A DNA stretch of 64,000 bases from Streptantibioticus parmotrematis (lineage in GTDB: Bacteria; Actinomycetota; Actinomycetes; Streptomycetales; Streptomycetaceae). Within the stretch, counting starts at the first letter, position 1. Every line of letters starts with the position of its first letter. This document shows, piece after piece, positions 8,666 through 17,299 of this stretch. The notes beneath the pieces were generated by a model, which saw only the letters and a list, made by a program, of their open reading frames with translations, had not been told where the DNA came from and ran no database searches. A program made the translations under genes and the position numbers. The stretch is from assembly GCF_019890615.1 (NCBI RefSeq), contig NZ_JAINVZ010000021.1:62001-126000 (forward strand). Reading direction: 5' to 3'.

Positions 8666-10678
8666 ATGGAAGAGCCGCGTCGCCTCGGCGGCCGGTACGA
8701 GCTGGGCTCGGTGCTCGGCCGCGGCGGCATGGCCGAGGTCTACCTCGCCCATGACACCCGTCTCGGTCGCACCGTCGCTGTGAAGACGCTGCGGGCGGAC
8801 CTCGCTCGTGACCCGTCGTTCCAGGCCCGGTTCCGCCGGGAGGCCCAGTCGGCCGCCTCGCTCAACCATCCCGCGATCGTCGCGGTCTACGACACCGGCG
8901 AGGACTACGTCGACGGGGTCTCGATCCCGTACATCGTCATGGAGTACGTGGACGGCTCCACGTTGCGCGAGCTGCTGCACTCCGGGCGCAAGCTGCTGCC
9001 CGAGCGCTCACTGGAGATGACCGTCGGCATCCTCCAGGCGCTGGAGTACTCGCACCGCAACGGCATCGTCCACCGCGACATCAAGCCGGCGAACGTGATG
9101 CTCACGCGCACCGGCCAGGTCAAGGTCATGGACTTCGGCATCGCCCGCGCGATGGGCGACTCCGGCATGACCATGACGCAGACCGCGGCGGTCATCGGCA
9201 CCGCGCAGTACCTCTCGCCCGAGCAGGCCAAGGGCGAGGCCGTGGACGCGCGCTCCGACCTGTACTCCACCGGCTGCCTGCTGTACGAACTGCTGACCGT
9301 ACGACCGCCGTTCGTCGGCGACTCGCCGGTCGCGGTCGCCTACCAGCACGTCCGCGAGGACCCGCAGCCGCCCAGCGTCTACGACCCCGAGGTCACGCCC
9401 GAGATGGACGCGATCGTCCTGAAGGCGCTGACCAAGGACCCCGACTACCGCTACCAGAGCGCCGACGAGATGCGCGCCGACATCGAGGCCTACCTCGACG
9501 GCCAGCCGGTCGGCGCCACCGCCGCGATGGGCGCGGTCGGCTACGGCTACGCGGGCGGCGGGTACGGCGACGGCGCCGCGACCACCGCGCTGCCCGCGCA
9601 GGACGGCGGCCCGAAGACCTCGATGCTGCCGCCGATGCGCGACGACGACGGGGGCTACGGCTACGACGACGACCGGCAGGGCAGGCGGCGCCAGCAGAAG
9701 AAGAACCACACCTCGACGGTGCTGCTGGCGGTCGCCGCGGTGCTGGTGCTGATCGGTGCCATCTTCATCGGCAAGTCGCTCTTCTCCGGCTCCGCCAACG
9801 ACGGCATCAACGCGCCCAACCTCACCGGCGAGACGATGGCCCAGGCCAGGACGTCGGTGTCCAACGTGGGCCTGAAGGTGGCCGAGGGCGGCACCGACTA
9901 CTGCGACCAGGACAAGGGCAAGATCTGCTCGCAGAACCCGTCGCCTGACTCCTCGGTCTCCAAGGGCGCGACGATCACGGTGACCGTCTCCAAGGGCGCC
10001 AAGCCGATCGCGATCCCCGACGAGTCGGGCCAGAACGTCGACACGGCCAAGCAGGACCTCCAGTCCAAGGGCTTCACCAACATCCAGACCAAGGCGGACG
10101 ACGGCAACTCGGGCAAGCCCGCCAACACCGTGGTCTCCCAGGACCCGACGGCCGGCACCGACGTCGCCAAGGACGCCAAGATCACGCTGACCTACGCGGC
10201 CGCGCCGCAGCAGCAGACGGTGCCCAACGTGGTCGGCAACCAGTTCGACGCGGCCAAGCAGCAGCTGACCAGCCTGGGCTTCCAGGTCGTGGAGTCCGAC
10301 GCGCAGTCCAACCAGCCGTCCGGCCAGGTCATCGCCCAGTCCCCGGGCGCCAACTCCCAGGCGAACGACGGCGCGACGATCACCCTGACGGTCTCCAAGG
10401 GCGGCCAGCAGAGCACCCTGCCCAGCGACATCGTGGGCAAGAAGCTCAGCGACGTGCAGTCGGAGCTGTCCGGGCTCAACCTCAGCATCCAGACCTCCGG
10501 CCCGAACGACGGCAAGGCCATCGTCGTCGGCAGCAACCCGCAGCCGGGCAGCCAGGTCACCCAGGGCCAGACCGTCACGTTGCAGACCATGGACAACCCG
10601 GCCGGTGGCAACGGCGGGAATGGCTGGAACGGCGACGGTGGTGATGACGGGGGTGTCATCGGGGGCGGCCTCGGGTGA
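8666..10678 (+). CDS. pknB: PASTA-domain Ser/Thr protein kinase PknB
   Basis: This is a 670-residue receptor kinase. The N-terminal kinase domain has GRGGMAEVY (18-26), Lys40 in VAVK, HRDIKPANVM (136-145), DFG (156-158), and an activation segment with TQTAAVIGTAQYLSPEQ. A juxtamembrane linker, one membrane helix (about 351-369) and four extracellular PASTA repeats (about 380-660) follow. PASTA domains bind muropeptides or lipid II; the kinase phosphorylates wall-synthesis proteins and is opposed by PstP. ATG 8666 starts the conserved N-terminus; an earlier in-frame start (8585) would add 27 unconserved residues. The C-terminal tail is Gly/Asn/Asp-rich. Confidence 0.95.
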   Translation: MEEPRRLGGRYELGSVLGRGGMAEVYLAHDTRLGRTVAVKTLRADLARDPSFQARFRREAQSAASLNHPAIVAVYDTGEDYVDGVSIPYIVMEYVDGSTLRELLHSGRKLLPERSLEMTVGILQALEYSHRNGIVHRDIKPANVMLTRTGQVKVMDFGIARAMGDSGMTMTQTAAVIGTAQYLSPEQAKGEAVDARSDLYSTGCLLYELLTVRPPFVGDSPVAVAYQHVREDPQPPSVYDPEVTPEMDAIVLKALTKDPDYRYQSADEMRADIEAYLDGQPVGATAAMGAVGYGYAGGGYGDGAATTALPAQDGGPKTSMLPPMRDDDGGYGYDDDRQGRRRQQKKNHTSTVLLAVAAVLVLIGAIFIGKSLFSGSANDGINAPNLTGETMAQARTSVSNVGLKVAEGGTDYCDQDKGKICSQNPSPDSSVSKGATITVTVSKGAKPIAIPDESGQNVDTAKQDLQSKGFTNIQTKADDGNSGKPANTVVSQDPTAGTDVAKDAKITLTYAAAPQQQTVPNVVGNQFDAAKQQLTSLGFQVVESDAQSNQPSGQVIAQSPGANSQANDGATITLTVSKGGQQSTLPSDIVGKKLSDVQSELSGLNLSIQTSGPNDGKAIVVGSNPQPGSQVTQGQTVTLQTMDNPAGGNGGNGWNGDGGDDGGVIGGGLG

Positions 10679-10740
10679 CGAACTGAGCTGACGCTCGGCC
10701 CACCCCGTGCCGCCGGAATCCGCCCGGCACCGCAGCACAC

Positions 10741-10789
10741 GAGAAGGGGCCGTCGGCGGGAGTACTCCTCCCGCCGACGGCCCCTTCTC
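10741..10789. terminator. Bidirectional terminator between pknB and sortase gene
   Basis: A perfect 22-bp stem (10741-10762 with 10768-10789) around a 5-nt loop TACTC lies between two convergent genes. It probably ends transcription from both sides. Confidence 0.88.
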
Positions 10790-10843
10790 CGTACCCGCCG
10801 TTCACGCGCCTTGGCCGTACGTGCCGTTCACGCGCCGTGCGGC

Positions 10844-11608
10844 TCAGCGCAGTTCGGGGGGCGGGGTGCGCTTGGCGTCGACCTTCTCGGTGCGCACCAG
10901 CTTGCCCCAGACCACGTACCGGTACAGCGAGGTGTAGACCGGTGTGCAGGTGGTCAGCGTGATGTAGCGGCCCGGCGCCTTCACGCCGGACTCCTTGGGG
11001 ATCTGGTCGATCACGTGGACGTCGTACTTCGAGGTCTGCGGCAGGATCGCGTAGACCCGGTAGACGAACCAGGTGTCCCGGTCCTCGAAGACGATCGGGT
11101 CGCCCTTCTTGATCTTGTCGATGTTGTGGAACTTGGCGCCGTGCCCGTCCCGGTGCGCGGCGACCGCGAAGTTGCCGGTCGTGTCCCACGGCATCGCGGC
11201 CTTCGCCGGGTCGGTGTAGTACCCCGCCACGCCCTCGTTGAGCACCGGGACCGAGGTGCCCTTCTTGACCAGCACCTCGTAGCCCTTGCCCATCGCGGGC
11301 ACGTGCAGGAAGCCGATGCCGGCCCCGGTGTCGAGCGGTCCCGGACTGCCGTCCGGCTGCTTCGCCCAGCTCTGCCGCACCTTGGCGGCCTCGTGCTGCT
11401 CCTGGCGGTCGGCGACGACGTTCGTCCACCACAGCGAGTAGACGACGAAGAGCGCGAGGACCAGGCCGACGGTGATCAGGACCTCGCCGAAGACGCTTAT
11501 CGCGAAGCCGATCCTGCCGCGTGTCCGGGCGCGGGGCAGCCGCACCGCGTTCCCCGCCCCCTCGTCCCTGGCGTCCTCGGTGCCCTTGTCGTGCTCGGTG
11601 GTCGCCAC
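10844..11608 (-). CDS. Class E sortase
   Basis: The 254-residue protein has one N-terminal membrane helix (about 34-59) and an extracellular sortase domain with catalytic His152 (AAHRDGHG), Cys221 (TLTTCTP) and Arg230. The TLTTC pentapeptide and the length fit class E sortases, which in Streptomyces join LAxTG-type proteins such as chaplins to peptidoglycan. It is the last gene of a minus-strand run with a second sortase and pabA. Which substrates each of the two enzymes uses cannot be told from sequence. Confidence 0.92.
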   Translation of the reverse strand: MATTEHDKGTEDARDEGAGNAVRLPRARTRGRIGFAISVFGEVLITVGLVLALFVVYSLWWTNVVADRQEQHEAAKVRQSWAKQPDGSPGPLDTGAGIGFLHVPAMGKGYEVLVKKGTSVPVLNEGVAGYYTDPAKAAMPWDTTGNFAVAAHRDGHGAKFHNIDKIKKGDPIVFEDRDTWFVYRVYAILPQTSKYDVHVIDQIPKESGVKAPGRYITLTTCTPVYTSLYRYVVWGKLVRTEKVDAKRTPPPELR

Positions 11609-11640
11609 CGGTCACCTCGTTCTGTTGTTGTCCTGCGTGC

Positions 11641-13023
11641 TCAGCCGCCTTGCAGTGCCGCGGGGGTTCCCTGGCTGCGCGGTTGCTCGGCGACCATCTT
11701 TCCCCACACGATCATCCGGAACTCACTGGTGAACTCCGGTGTGCAGGTGGTCAGGGTGATGTAGCGGCCCGGCTTGGTGAAGCCGGAGCCCGGCGGCACC
11801 GGCTCGATGACGCTGACGTTCGTCGGCGAGGTCTGCGGCAGCGCGCTGGTGATCTGGTACGTGTAGTACATCCCGCGGGTCTCGACCACGACCTTGTCGC
11901 CGGGGACCAGCTTGTTGATGTAACGGAACGGCTCACCATGGGTGTTGCGGTGACCGGCGAGCGCGAAGTTGCCGGTCTTGGCCCACGGCATCGCGGTCTC
12001 CTGGGCGCCGTCGTAGTGCCCGACCTCGCCCTTGTCCAGGATCTTGGTCTTGTCCACGCCCTCGGCGATCGGCGCCTTCACGTCCAGCTTGGGGATGTAG
12101 ATGATCGCGAAGACCGTGCCCGAAGGGAACTTGTCCGGCTCGCCCGCGTCGGACGAGGCCGTGCTCTGGCTCCACTGGCTCTGCAGGTGCTTCGTGGCGC
12201 TGCCCGCCGCCTCGTGGGCGAGGACGTTGGTGTACCAGAGCTGGTAGACGACGAACAGCAGCATCAACACCCCGATGGTGATGAAGAGTTCGCCGGTGAC
12301 GCGGCTGGCGACGACGAGCGGGCTCTCCTTGGCGGCCCGGGCCGCCCGGCGGGCCTCCAGACGGGAGGCGGGCCTCGGGGGGCCGTCCTGGGGTGATGCG
12401 GGGTGCTCGGAGTGCTGCTCAGGGCGGTCCGCGGTGACCGGGCGCCTGCGGCCGCCGTGCTTCGCCGCCTTGCGGCGCTCGGCGCGACCACCGGGGGGCG
12501 GTGCCACGGGAGTTGGCGTCGCGGGCGCCGATGTCGCGGGGGCGGGCGCGGGAACGGGGACGGCCGCCGGGGGCGTCGAGTCCGCCTCGAAGCGCGGGAG
12601 TTCGGCGGTCGCGTCGGGGGCTGGGGCCGGGGTGCGTACGGGGGCGGGCTCGGGGGGCGCCTGCGGCTCCGGCGCGTACGTCTCGTACGCGGGCGGCGCC
12701 GGGGGGTGCTGCGCCTGTTCCCGCGCCTGGCCCTGCGCCTGGCCCTGCGGCGGTACGGGCCTGCGGGGGCGCTGCGGACGGGCCTGCGCGCCGGGCTGCT
12801 GCTGCGGGGCGAACCACGGACTGCCCTGGGATATCCCGCTGTTGGCGGCGGGCGCGGCAGGGGCGGGCGCGGGCGCGGGTGCGGCCGGGCGCGGTGCCTG
12901 GCGGCCGGGCAGCGGATCGCTCAGCGGGTCGGCGAGCTGGTCGACGGCGGCCGCGAACTCGGCGGTGTCCTCGTACGACGGCGGGCCCGCCGCACCCCCC
13001 GGCTCCGGCCGCACCGCGGTCAC
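11641..13023 (-). CDS. Class E sortase with long Pro/Ala-rich cytoplasmic extension
   Basis: The 460-residue protein has the catalytic core in its C-terminal half: LAGHRNTHG (His), TLTTCTPEFTSEFR (Cys and Arg). The first ~230 residues are low-complexity (Pro, Ala, Gln, Arg), followed by the membrane helix (ELFITIGVLMLLFVVYQLWY). The extension should face the cytoplasm and is absent from the neighbouring sortase. GTG 13023 overlaps the pabA stop (GTGA), so translation is likely coupled; an in-frame start at 13125 lies inside pabA and is less likely. Confidence 0.9.
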   Translation of the reverse strand: MTAVRPEPGGAAGPPSYEDTAEFAAAVDQLADPLSDPLPGRQAPRPAAPAPAPAPAAPAANSGISQGSPWFAPQQQPGAQARPQRPRRPVPPQGQAQGQAREQAQHPPAPPAYETYAPEPQAPPEPAPVRTPAPAPDATAELPRFEADSTPPAAVPVPAPAPATSAPATPTPVAPPPGGRAERRKAAKHGGRRRPVTADRPEQHSEHPASPQDGPPRPASRLEARRAARAAKESPLVVASRVTGELFITIGVLMLLFVVYQLWYTNVLAHEAAGSATKHLQSQWSQSTASSDAGEPDKFPSGTVFAIIYIPKLDVKAPIAEGVDKTKILDKGEVGHYDGAQETAMPWAKTGNFALAGHRNTHGEPFRYINKLVPGDKVVVETRGMYYTYQITSALPQTSPTNVSVIEPVPPGSGFTKPGRYITLTTCTPEFTSEFRMIVWGKMVAEQPRSQGTPAALQGG

Positions 13024-13679
13024 GCCGTGGTCCCGCCGACCACCGGCGCCAGCCCCGCCGATCGTTCGACGGCGCCGGTGTCGCCGCAGACGGCGAGCCA
13101 GTTGGCGAGCATCCGGTGACCCCACTCGGTGAGCACCGACTCCGGGTGGAACTGCACGCCCTCGACCGGCAGGTCACGGTGTCTCAGCCCCATCACCACG
13201 CCGTCGCCCGGGCCGGTGCCGGTCCACGCGGTGACTTCCAACTCCGGCGGCACGGTGGCCGGTTCGACCGCGAGCGAGTGGTAGCGCGTCGCGGTGTACG
13301 GCGAGGGGAGCCCGGCGAAGACGCCGCAGCCCGCGTGCGAGACCCGGGAGGTCTTTCCGTGCAGCAGCTCGGGGGCACGGTCGACCACGCCGCCGTAGGC
13401 CACCGCGATCGACTGGAGGCCCAGGCAGACGCCGAAGACCGGCACCCCGGCCTCGGCGCAGTGCCGGACCATCTCGACGCAGACCCCGGCCTCTTCGGGG
13501 GTGCCGGGTCCGGGCGAGAGCAGCACTCCGTCGAAGCCCGACGTCGCGTGGTCGAGGGTGACCTCGTCGTTGCGCAGCACCTCGCACTCGGCGCCGAGCT
13601 GGTAGAGGTACTGGACCAGGTTGAACACGAAGCTGTCGTAGTTGTCGACGACGAGGATCCGTGCGTGCGTCGTACTCAT
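13020..13679 (-). CDS. pabA: Class I glutamine amidotransferase, PabA/TrpG type
   Basis: The 219-residue protein supplies ammonia for amination of chorismate (anthranilate or 4-amino-4-deoxychorismate synthase component II). The nucleophile is Cys85 in GVCLGLQS, with His178 and Glu180 in FHPES completing the triad; LLSPGPGTP (53-61) forms the oxyanion loop. ATG 13679 overlaps the stop of the upstream small membrane protein (ATGA). Whether its partner is PabB or TrpE cannot be decided here, as neither is in the window. The sortase-flanked position is the usual Streptomyces order. Confidence 0.9.
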   Translation of the reverse strand: MSTTHARILVVDNYDSFVFNLVQYLYQLGAECEVLRNDEVTLDHATSGFDGVLLSPGPGTPEEAGVCVEMVRHCAEAGVPVFGVCLGLQSIAVAYGGVVDRAPELLHGKTSRVSHAGCGVFAGLPSPYTATRYHSLAVEPATVPPELEVTAWTGTGPGDGVVMGLRHRDLPVEGVQFHPESVLTEWGHRMLANWLAVCGDTGAVERSAGLAPVVGGTTA

Positions 13680-13852
13680 CAGCCCGCGCTGCCTCCGCCG
13701 TTCACCGTCACGTCGTTGAACGGAAGGAGCGGCTCCGCCCAGGGGAACACCCACTGGAACAGGACGAAGACGATCGCCACGGCGAGTACGAGCGAGATCA
13801 GCGCCTTCGCCCACACGTTGCCCGGCAGATGCCGCCAGATCCAGCCGTACAT
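13679..13852 (-). CDS. Small single-pass membrane protein (57 aa)
   Basis: The 57 residues start MYGWIWRHLPGNVWAKALIS and have one strong hydrophobic helix (about 17-38, ending FVLFQWVFPW), then a short polar tail. I do not recognise a named family; similar tiny membrane proteins are commonly found next to pabA in Streptomyces. It overlaps pabA by ATGA, which argues that it is really translated. Confidence 0.7.
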   Translation of the reverse strand: MYGWIWRHLPGNVWAKALISLVLAVAIVFVLFQWVFPWAEPLLPFNDVTVNGGGSAG

Positions 13853-13985
13853 TCGGTGCCTTCCTTCCGGTTCCGCACCAGAGTAAGGGGAGACGGGGGG
13901 CACGGGTGGGCCACCCGGGCAAAGCTCTCGGCATCCCTTGACCAACCGGCCGGATTCGCGGTCCGGGCGGCCCGGCGGCCTCCCG

Positions 13986-14762
13986 TCAGCTCGCGGGCTG
14001 CGCGTAGTGCAGGCCCACCGTTCCGGTGTAGCCGGGCAGCGTGGTGCGCTGGTCCGCGACGGACTTCCAGCCCAGTCCGTACGCGGTCACGTACTGCCGG
14101 TAGTTGATGATCGACGGGTCGGCGTCGAGCGCGCTGCGAAGTCTGTTCTGGTCACCCACAGCGGTGATGACATAGGGCGGCGAGTAGACGCGGCCCTGGA
14201 GGATCAGGGTGTTGCCGACGCAGCGGACCGCGCTGGTGGAGATCAGCCGCTGGTCCATCACCTTGATCCCCTGGGCGCCGCCCCGCCACAGCGCGTTGAC
14301 GACCGCCTGGAGGTCCTGCTGGTGCACGACGAGGTCGTCGGGCTGCGGCTCGGGGACGCCGGGGATGCGGGCGGTGGCGTTGGGCGGCGCGTCGTTCAGC
14401 GTGACGGTCAGGCCGGGGCCGGTCAGCGCGGTGAGGCCGGCCGCCTGCTCCAGGGCCTGGGTGCGGCGCTGGTCGGCGGTGCTCTGCCCGCCCTCGCGGT
14501 GCGCCAGCCCGTCGACCTGGGAGTGCAGCGCCGCCAACTGCCGGTCGAGGTCGGCGTTCTGCTGGCTCTTGGACTGGATCAGGTCCGAGGTGCGCTGGAG
14601 GGTGGCGTCACTGCGGATGTTGGTGCCGTGCGAGGTGTCGTAGCTGGTCCAGAAGATCACTCCGGCGAGGGCGAACACCGCGGCGGAGAGTACTTTGGGA
14701 AGTACCGAACGGCGAGCGGGGCCGCCGGGGCCACCTGCTCGGGTGCCTCCCGGATTGCTCAT
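13986..14762 (-). CDS. DUF881 family membrane-anchored protein
   Basis: The 258 residues have a positively charged N-terminus, one membrane helix (about 22-40), a coiled-coil-like segment (IQSKSQQNADLDRQLAALHSQVDGL) and the DUF881 domain (about 85-250), with GPGLTVTLNDAP and NALWRGGAQGIKVMDQRL. DUF881 proteins lie beside crgA and septum genes in actinobacteria; no biochemical role is assigned. It is divergent from crgA. Confidence 0.88.
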   Translation of the reverse strand: MSNPGGTRAGGPGGPARRSVLPKVLSAAVFALAGVIFWTSYDTSHGTNIRSDATLQRTSDLIQSKSQQNADLDRQLAALHSQVDGLAHREGGQSTADQRRTQALEQAAGLTALTGPGLTVTLNDAPPNATARIPGVPEPQPDDLVVHQQDLQAVVNALWRGGAQGIKVMDQRLISTSAVRCVGNTLILQGRVYSPPYVITAVGDQNRLRSALDADPSIINYRQYVTAYGLGWKSVADQRTTLPGYTGTVGLHYAQPAS

Positions 14763-14900
14763 GGGACCCTTATCTCCTTCGCACCCGCGGAAGCACTACG
14801 CTAACGGACGCCCGGGGGCGGCGCCGCCGCGCTCCCGCCCGGCGACAGACATCAGATTCCGCCCTGCGCGTCCCGCAGCGCATCGACAGGAGAGTCCCTC

Positions 14901-15155
14901 GTGCCGAAGTCACGGATCCGCAAGAAGGCCGACTTCACCCCGCCGCCCCAGAAGGGCACCGCGATCAAACTGCACAGCGGGCGCGGCTGGGTGGCCCCCC
15001 TGATGCTGGCGCTGTTCCTGATCGGCCTGGCCTGGATCGTCATCTTCTACGTGACCACCGGCAGCTACCCGGTCGAGGCGATCGGCAACTGGAACATCGT
15101 GATCGGGTTCGGCTTCATCGCGGGCGGGTTCGTCGTCTCGACGCAGTGGAAGTAG
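14901..15155 (+). CDS. crgA: Septation protein CrgA
   Basis: The 84-residue protein starts [17 protein letters not shown] and has two membrane helices (about 33-52 and 65-80). The basic N-terminus with PKSRxRKK is typical of CrgA. In Streptomyces CrgA inhibits premature FtsZ-ring formation and coordinates sporulation septation. GTG 14901 has AGGAGAG upstream. Confidence 0.94.
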   Translation: MPKSRIRKKADFTPPPQKGTAIKLHSGRGWVAPLMLALFLIGLAWIVIFYVTTGSYPVEAIGNWNIVIGFGFIAGGFVVSTQWK

Positions 15156-15309
15156 CCCACGCGGTGGGCGGGGCCCCGGAACGGGGCAGGACACGGGCCT
15201 GAGGCGACCGCCTCGGGCCCGTGGCGTCCCGCGCGCGTCGGGCCACGGGGCGCCCGTGCCCACGGTGGCCGCGTCGCGAGCCGCCCTGGCCGTCAACCTT
15301 CCGCCTCAC

Positions 15310-15498
15310 TTGTCCACAGAGTTATCCACAGGGACATCCACAGTGGGGAAAAGGTCGGAAGATCTGTGGATAACCTCCACGGCGTTGACGCCGGTGTGAT
15401 CGGTCGTACACGGTGATCTTGCTGGGCAAACAAGGGTTCGGACCGGCGCCCCGCCGTTGCCCACACCGTGCACAGGGCCCCGCACGGTCTGTGGATAA
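15310..15498. promoter_or_regulatory. Cluster of DnaA boxes outside oriC
   Basis: Three perfect TTATCCACA boxes occur at 15322-15330 (+), 15365-15373 (-) and 15490-15498 (-). Variants are TTGTCCACA (15310-15318), ACATCCACA (15334-15342) and TTGCCCACA (15457-15465). They fill the crgA-rhomboid gap of about 430 bp, which has no gene. High-affinity DnaA-box clusters near oriC are known in S. coelicolor to titrate DnaA and restrain initiation; that this is the equivalent is inference. Confidence 0.8.
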
Positions 15499-15553
15499 GT
15501 CGTACGAACGAGGGGATGGCCTGCCCGGGCGCCCCCATCCGGGGGAACGAGCG

Positions 15554-15598
15554 GGTCAGCCGTTGATGCGGAAACCGGCGGTCAGCCGTTGATGCGGA
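15554..15598. repeat. 19-bp direct duplication at the 3' end of the rhomboid gene
   Basis: GGTCAGCCGTTGATGCGGA occurs at 15554-15572 and 15580-15598, offset 26 bp. The inner copy holds the last codons and stop of the rhomboid gene; the outer copy duplicates them downstream. Confidence 0.85.
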
Positions 15599-16433
15599 CC
15601 ATGCCCGCGTAGACCACGCCGATGATCACCGCGAGCATGACCACGCAGGTCGCCCACTGCACCACGTCCCGGCGCTCGCGCGGCGCGTGCACCATCCCGT
15701 AGCCGACCACCGCGCCGGTGACCAGCCCGCCGATGTGCGCCCGCCAGTCGATGCCGCTCATGGTGAAGGTGAAGACCAGGTTGAGCACGATCAGGATGGC
15801 GATCGGCCGCAGGTCCGCCTTGACCCGCCGCATCAGCACGAAGAGCGCGCCCAGCAGGCCGAAGATCGCACCGGACGCCCCGAGGCCGAGCTCGTTGGAG
15901 GGCGCCAGCAGGAACGACAGCGCGCTGCCGCCGAGCCCCGCGAGCAGGTAGACCGCCAGGTAGCGCAGACGGCCGAGCGCGGCCTCGACCGGCGGGCCGA
16001 TCCACCACAGGGACAGCATGTTCAGCGCGATGTGCGGCACCTGCTGGTGCAGGAAGACCGCGGTCAGCAGCCGGTACCACTGGCCGTCGGCGATGCCGAC
16101 GACGTGGCCCGACGCCGGGTCGTACGCCTTGCCGATCAGCCCGAGGTCGGTCACCAGGGCGTTGCCGTACGCCTGTACGGCGAGGAAGACGGCCACGTTG
16201 ATCCCGATGAGGATCATGGTGACCAGGCGCGGGTTGGTGGCCACCGAGCCGCCTGCGATGGTGCGCGGCTGGACCCGCACCTGGGCGCGCCGGGTGTCGG
16301 CCACGCACTCGGGGCACTGGAAGCCGACCGAGGCGCTGACCATGCACTCCGGGCATATCGGCCGGTCGCAGCGGGAGCAGCGCACACCGGTCTCGCGCTC
16401 CGGATGCCGGTAGCAGCAGACCGCCTGTTCCAT
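15582..16433 (-). CDS. Rhomboid-family intramembrane serine protease
   Basis: The 283-residue protein begins with a cysteine-rich zinc-ribbon-like region (CCYRH, CSRC, CPEC, CPEC within 6-43) and continues as a rhomboid domain with at least six membrane helices. Catalytic Ser187 lies in GASGAIFG (185-192) and His233 in RAHIGG; His134 and Asn138 form the oxyanion site. It cleaves membrane-spanning substrates, which are unknown here. It lies between crgA and the cyclophilin gene, its usual Streptomyces position. Confidence 0.93.
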   Translation of the reverse strand: MEQAVCCYRHPERETGVRCSRCDRPICPECMVSASVGFQCPECVADTRRAQVRVQPRTIAGGSVATNPRLVTMILIGINVAVFLAVQAYGNALVTDLGLIGKAYDPASGHVVGIADGQWYRLLTAVFLHQQVPHIALNMLSLWWIGPPVEAALGRLRYLAVYLLAGLGGSALSFLLAPSNELGLGASGAIFGLLGALFVLMRRVKADLRPIAILIVLNLVFTFTMSGIDWRAHIGGLVTGAVVGYGMVHAPRERRDVVQWATCVVMLAVIIGVVYAGMVRING

Positions 16434-16487
16434 GGCTCCTCTTCCCCGCTTCCCCGCGTTTCCTGCGATGTCCCGGTGACGAACGTC

Positions 16488-16516
16488 GCCCCGCCCGTCA
16501 TACGGACGGGCGGGGC
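16488..16516 (-). terminator. Terminator after cyclophilin gene
   Basis: An 11-bp perfect stem (GCCCCGCCCGT / ACGGGCGGGGC) with a 7-nt loop lies about 40 bp beyond the cyclophilin stop and upstream of the rhomboid gene on the same strand. Confidence 0.7.
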
Positions 16517-16557
16517 TGTGAAGTTCCCGTGGCCGCCCTTTCGGGTGGCCTGCGGCG

Positions 16558-17085
16558 TCAGCGGGTCTCGATCACGACCGACTGGATGACCACGTCGTTG
16601 ACCGGACGGTCGGTGCGCGGGTTGGTCTGGGTGGTCGCGATGGTGTCCACGACCTTCTGGCTCGCCTCGTCGGCGACCTCGCCGAAGATGGTGTGCTTGC
16701 CGGTCAGCCAGGTGGTGGGCGAGACCGTGACGAAGAACTGCGAGCCGTTGGTGCCCGGGCCGGCGTTGGCCATCGCGAGCAGGTAGGGCTTGTTGAAGGC
16801 GAGGTCCGGGTGGAACTCGTCGGCGAACTTGTAGCCCGGGCCGCCGGTGCCGTTGCCCAGCGGGTCGCCGCCCTGGATCATGAACCCCTCGATGACCCGG
16901 TGGAAGACCGTGCCGTCGTACAGACGCGCGTTGGTCTTCTGACCGGTGTTCGGGTCGATCCACTCGCGCTCGCCGTTGGCGAGCTCGACGAAGTTCTTCA
17001 CCGTCTTGGGGGCGTGGTCCGGCAGGAGCCGGACGACGATGTCCCCCTGGTTGGTCTTGAGGGTGGCGTAGAGCTGCTCGGCCAC
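16558..17085 (-). CDS. ppiA: Cyclophilin-type peptidyl-prolyl cis-trans isomerase
   Basis: The 175-residue cytoplasmic cyclophilin begins VAEQLYATLKTNQGDIVVRL. It has FHRVIEGFMIQGGDP (catalytic Arg and Phe), GTGGPGYKFADEF and GPGTNGSQFFVT. It speeds proline isomerisation during folding. GTG 17085 follows a GGAAGG ribosome site; an in-frame start at 17310 would add 75 unrelated residues. Confidence 0.93.
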   Translation of the reverse strand: MAEQLYATLKTNQGDIVVRLLPDHAPKTVKNFVELANGEREWIDPNTGQKTNARLYDGTVFHRVIEGFMIQGGDPLGNGTGGPGYKFADEFHPDLAFNKPYLLAMANAGPGTNGSQFFVTVSPTTWLTGKHTIFGEVADEASQKVVDTIATTQTNPRTDRPVNDVVIQSVVIETR

Positions 17086-17299
17086 GGCGTACCTTCCATA
17101 GACTTCACTGACAACCACGAATCCTCGCACGTCCCGGCCCCGCTCCGGCGAACCGGTGGCGGCCGCCCGCGACACACGCCGTGCCCCGGATGCCCGAGCA
17201 CGCATGCCGTAACGAGGGCGAACAGGCATGATCTCTATTCGGGCGGAAAGGCGAAAAGCCAGTACGCCACCGTCGTACGCCACCGAGGAGGAGGTACTC

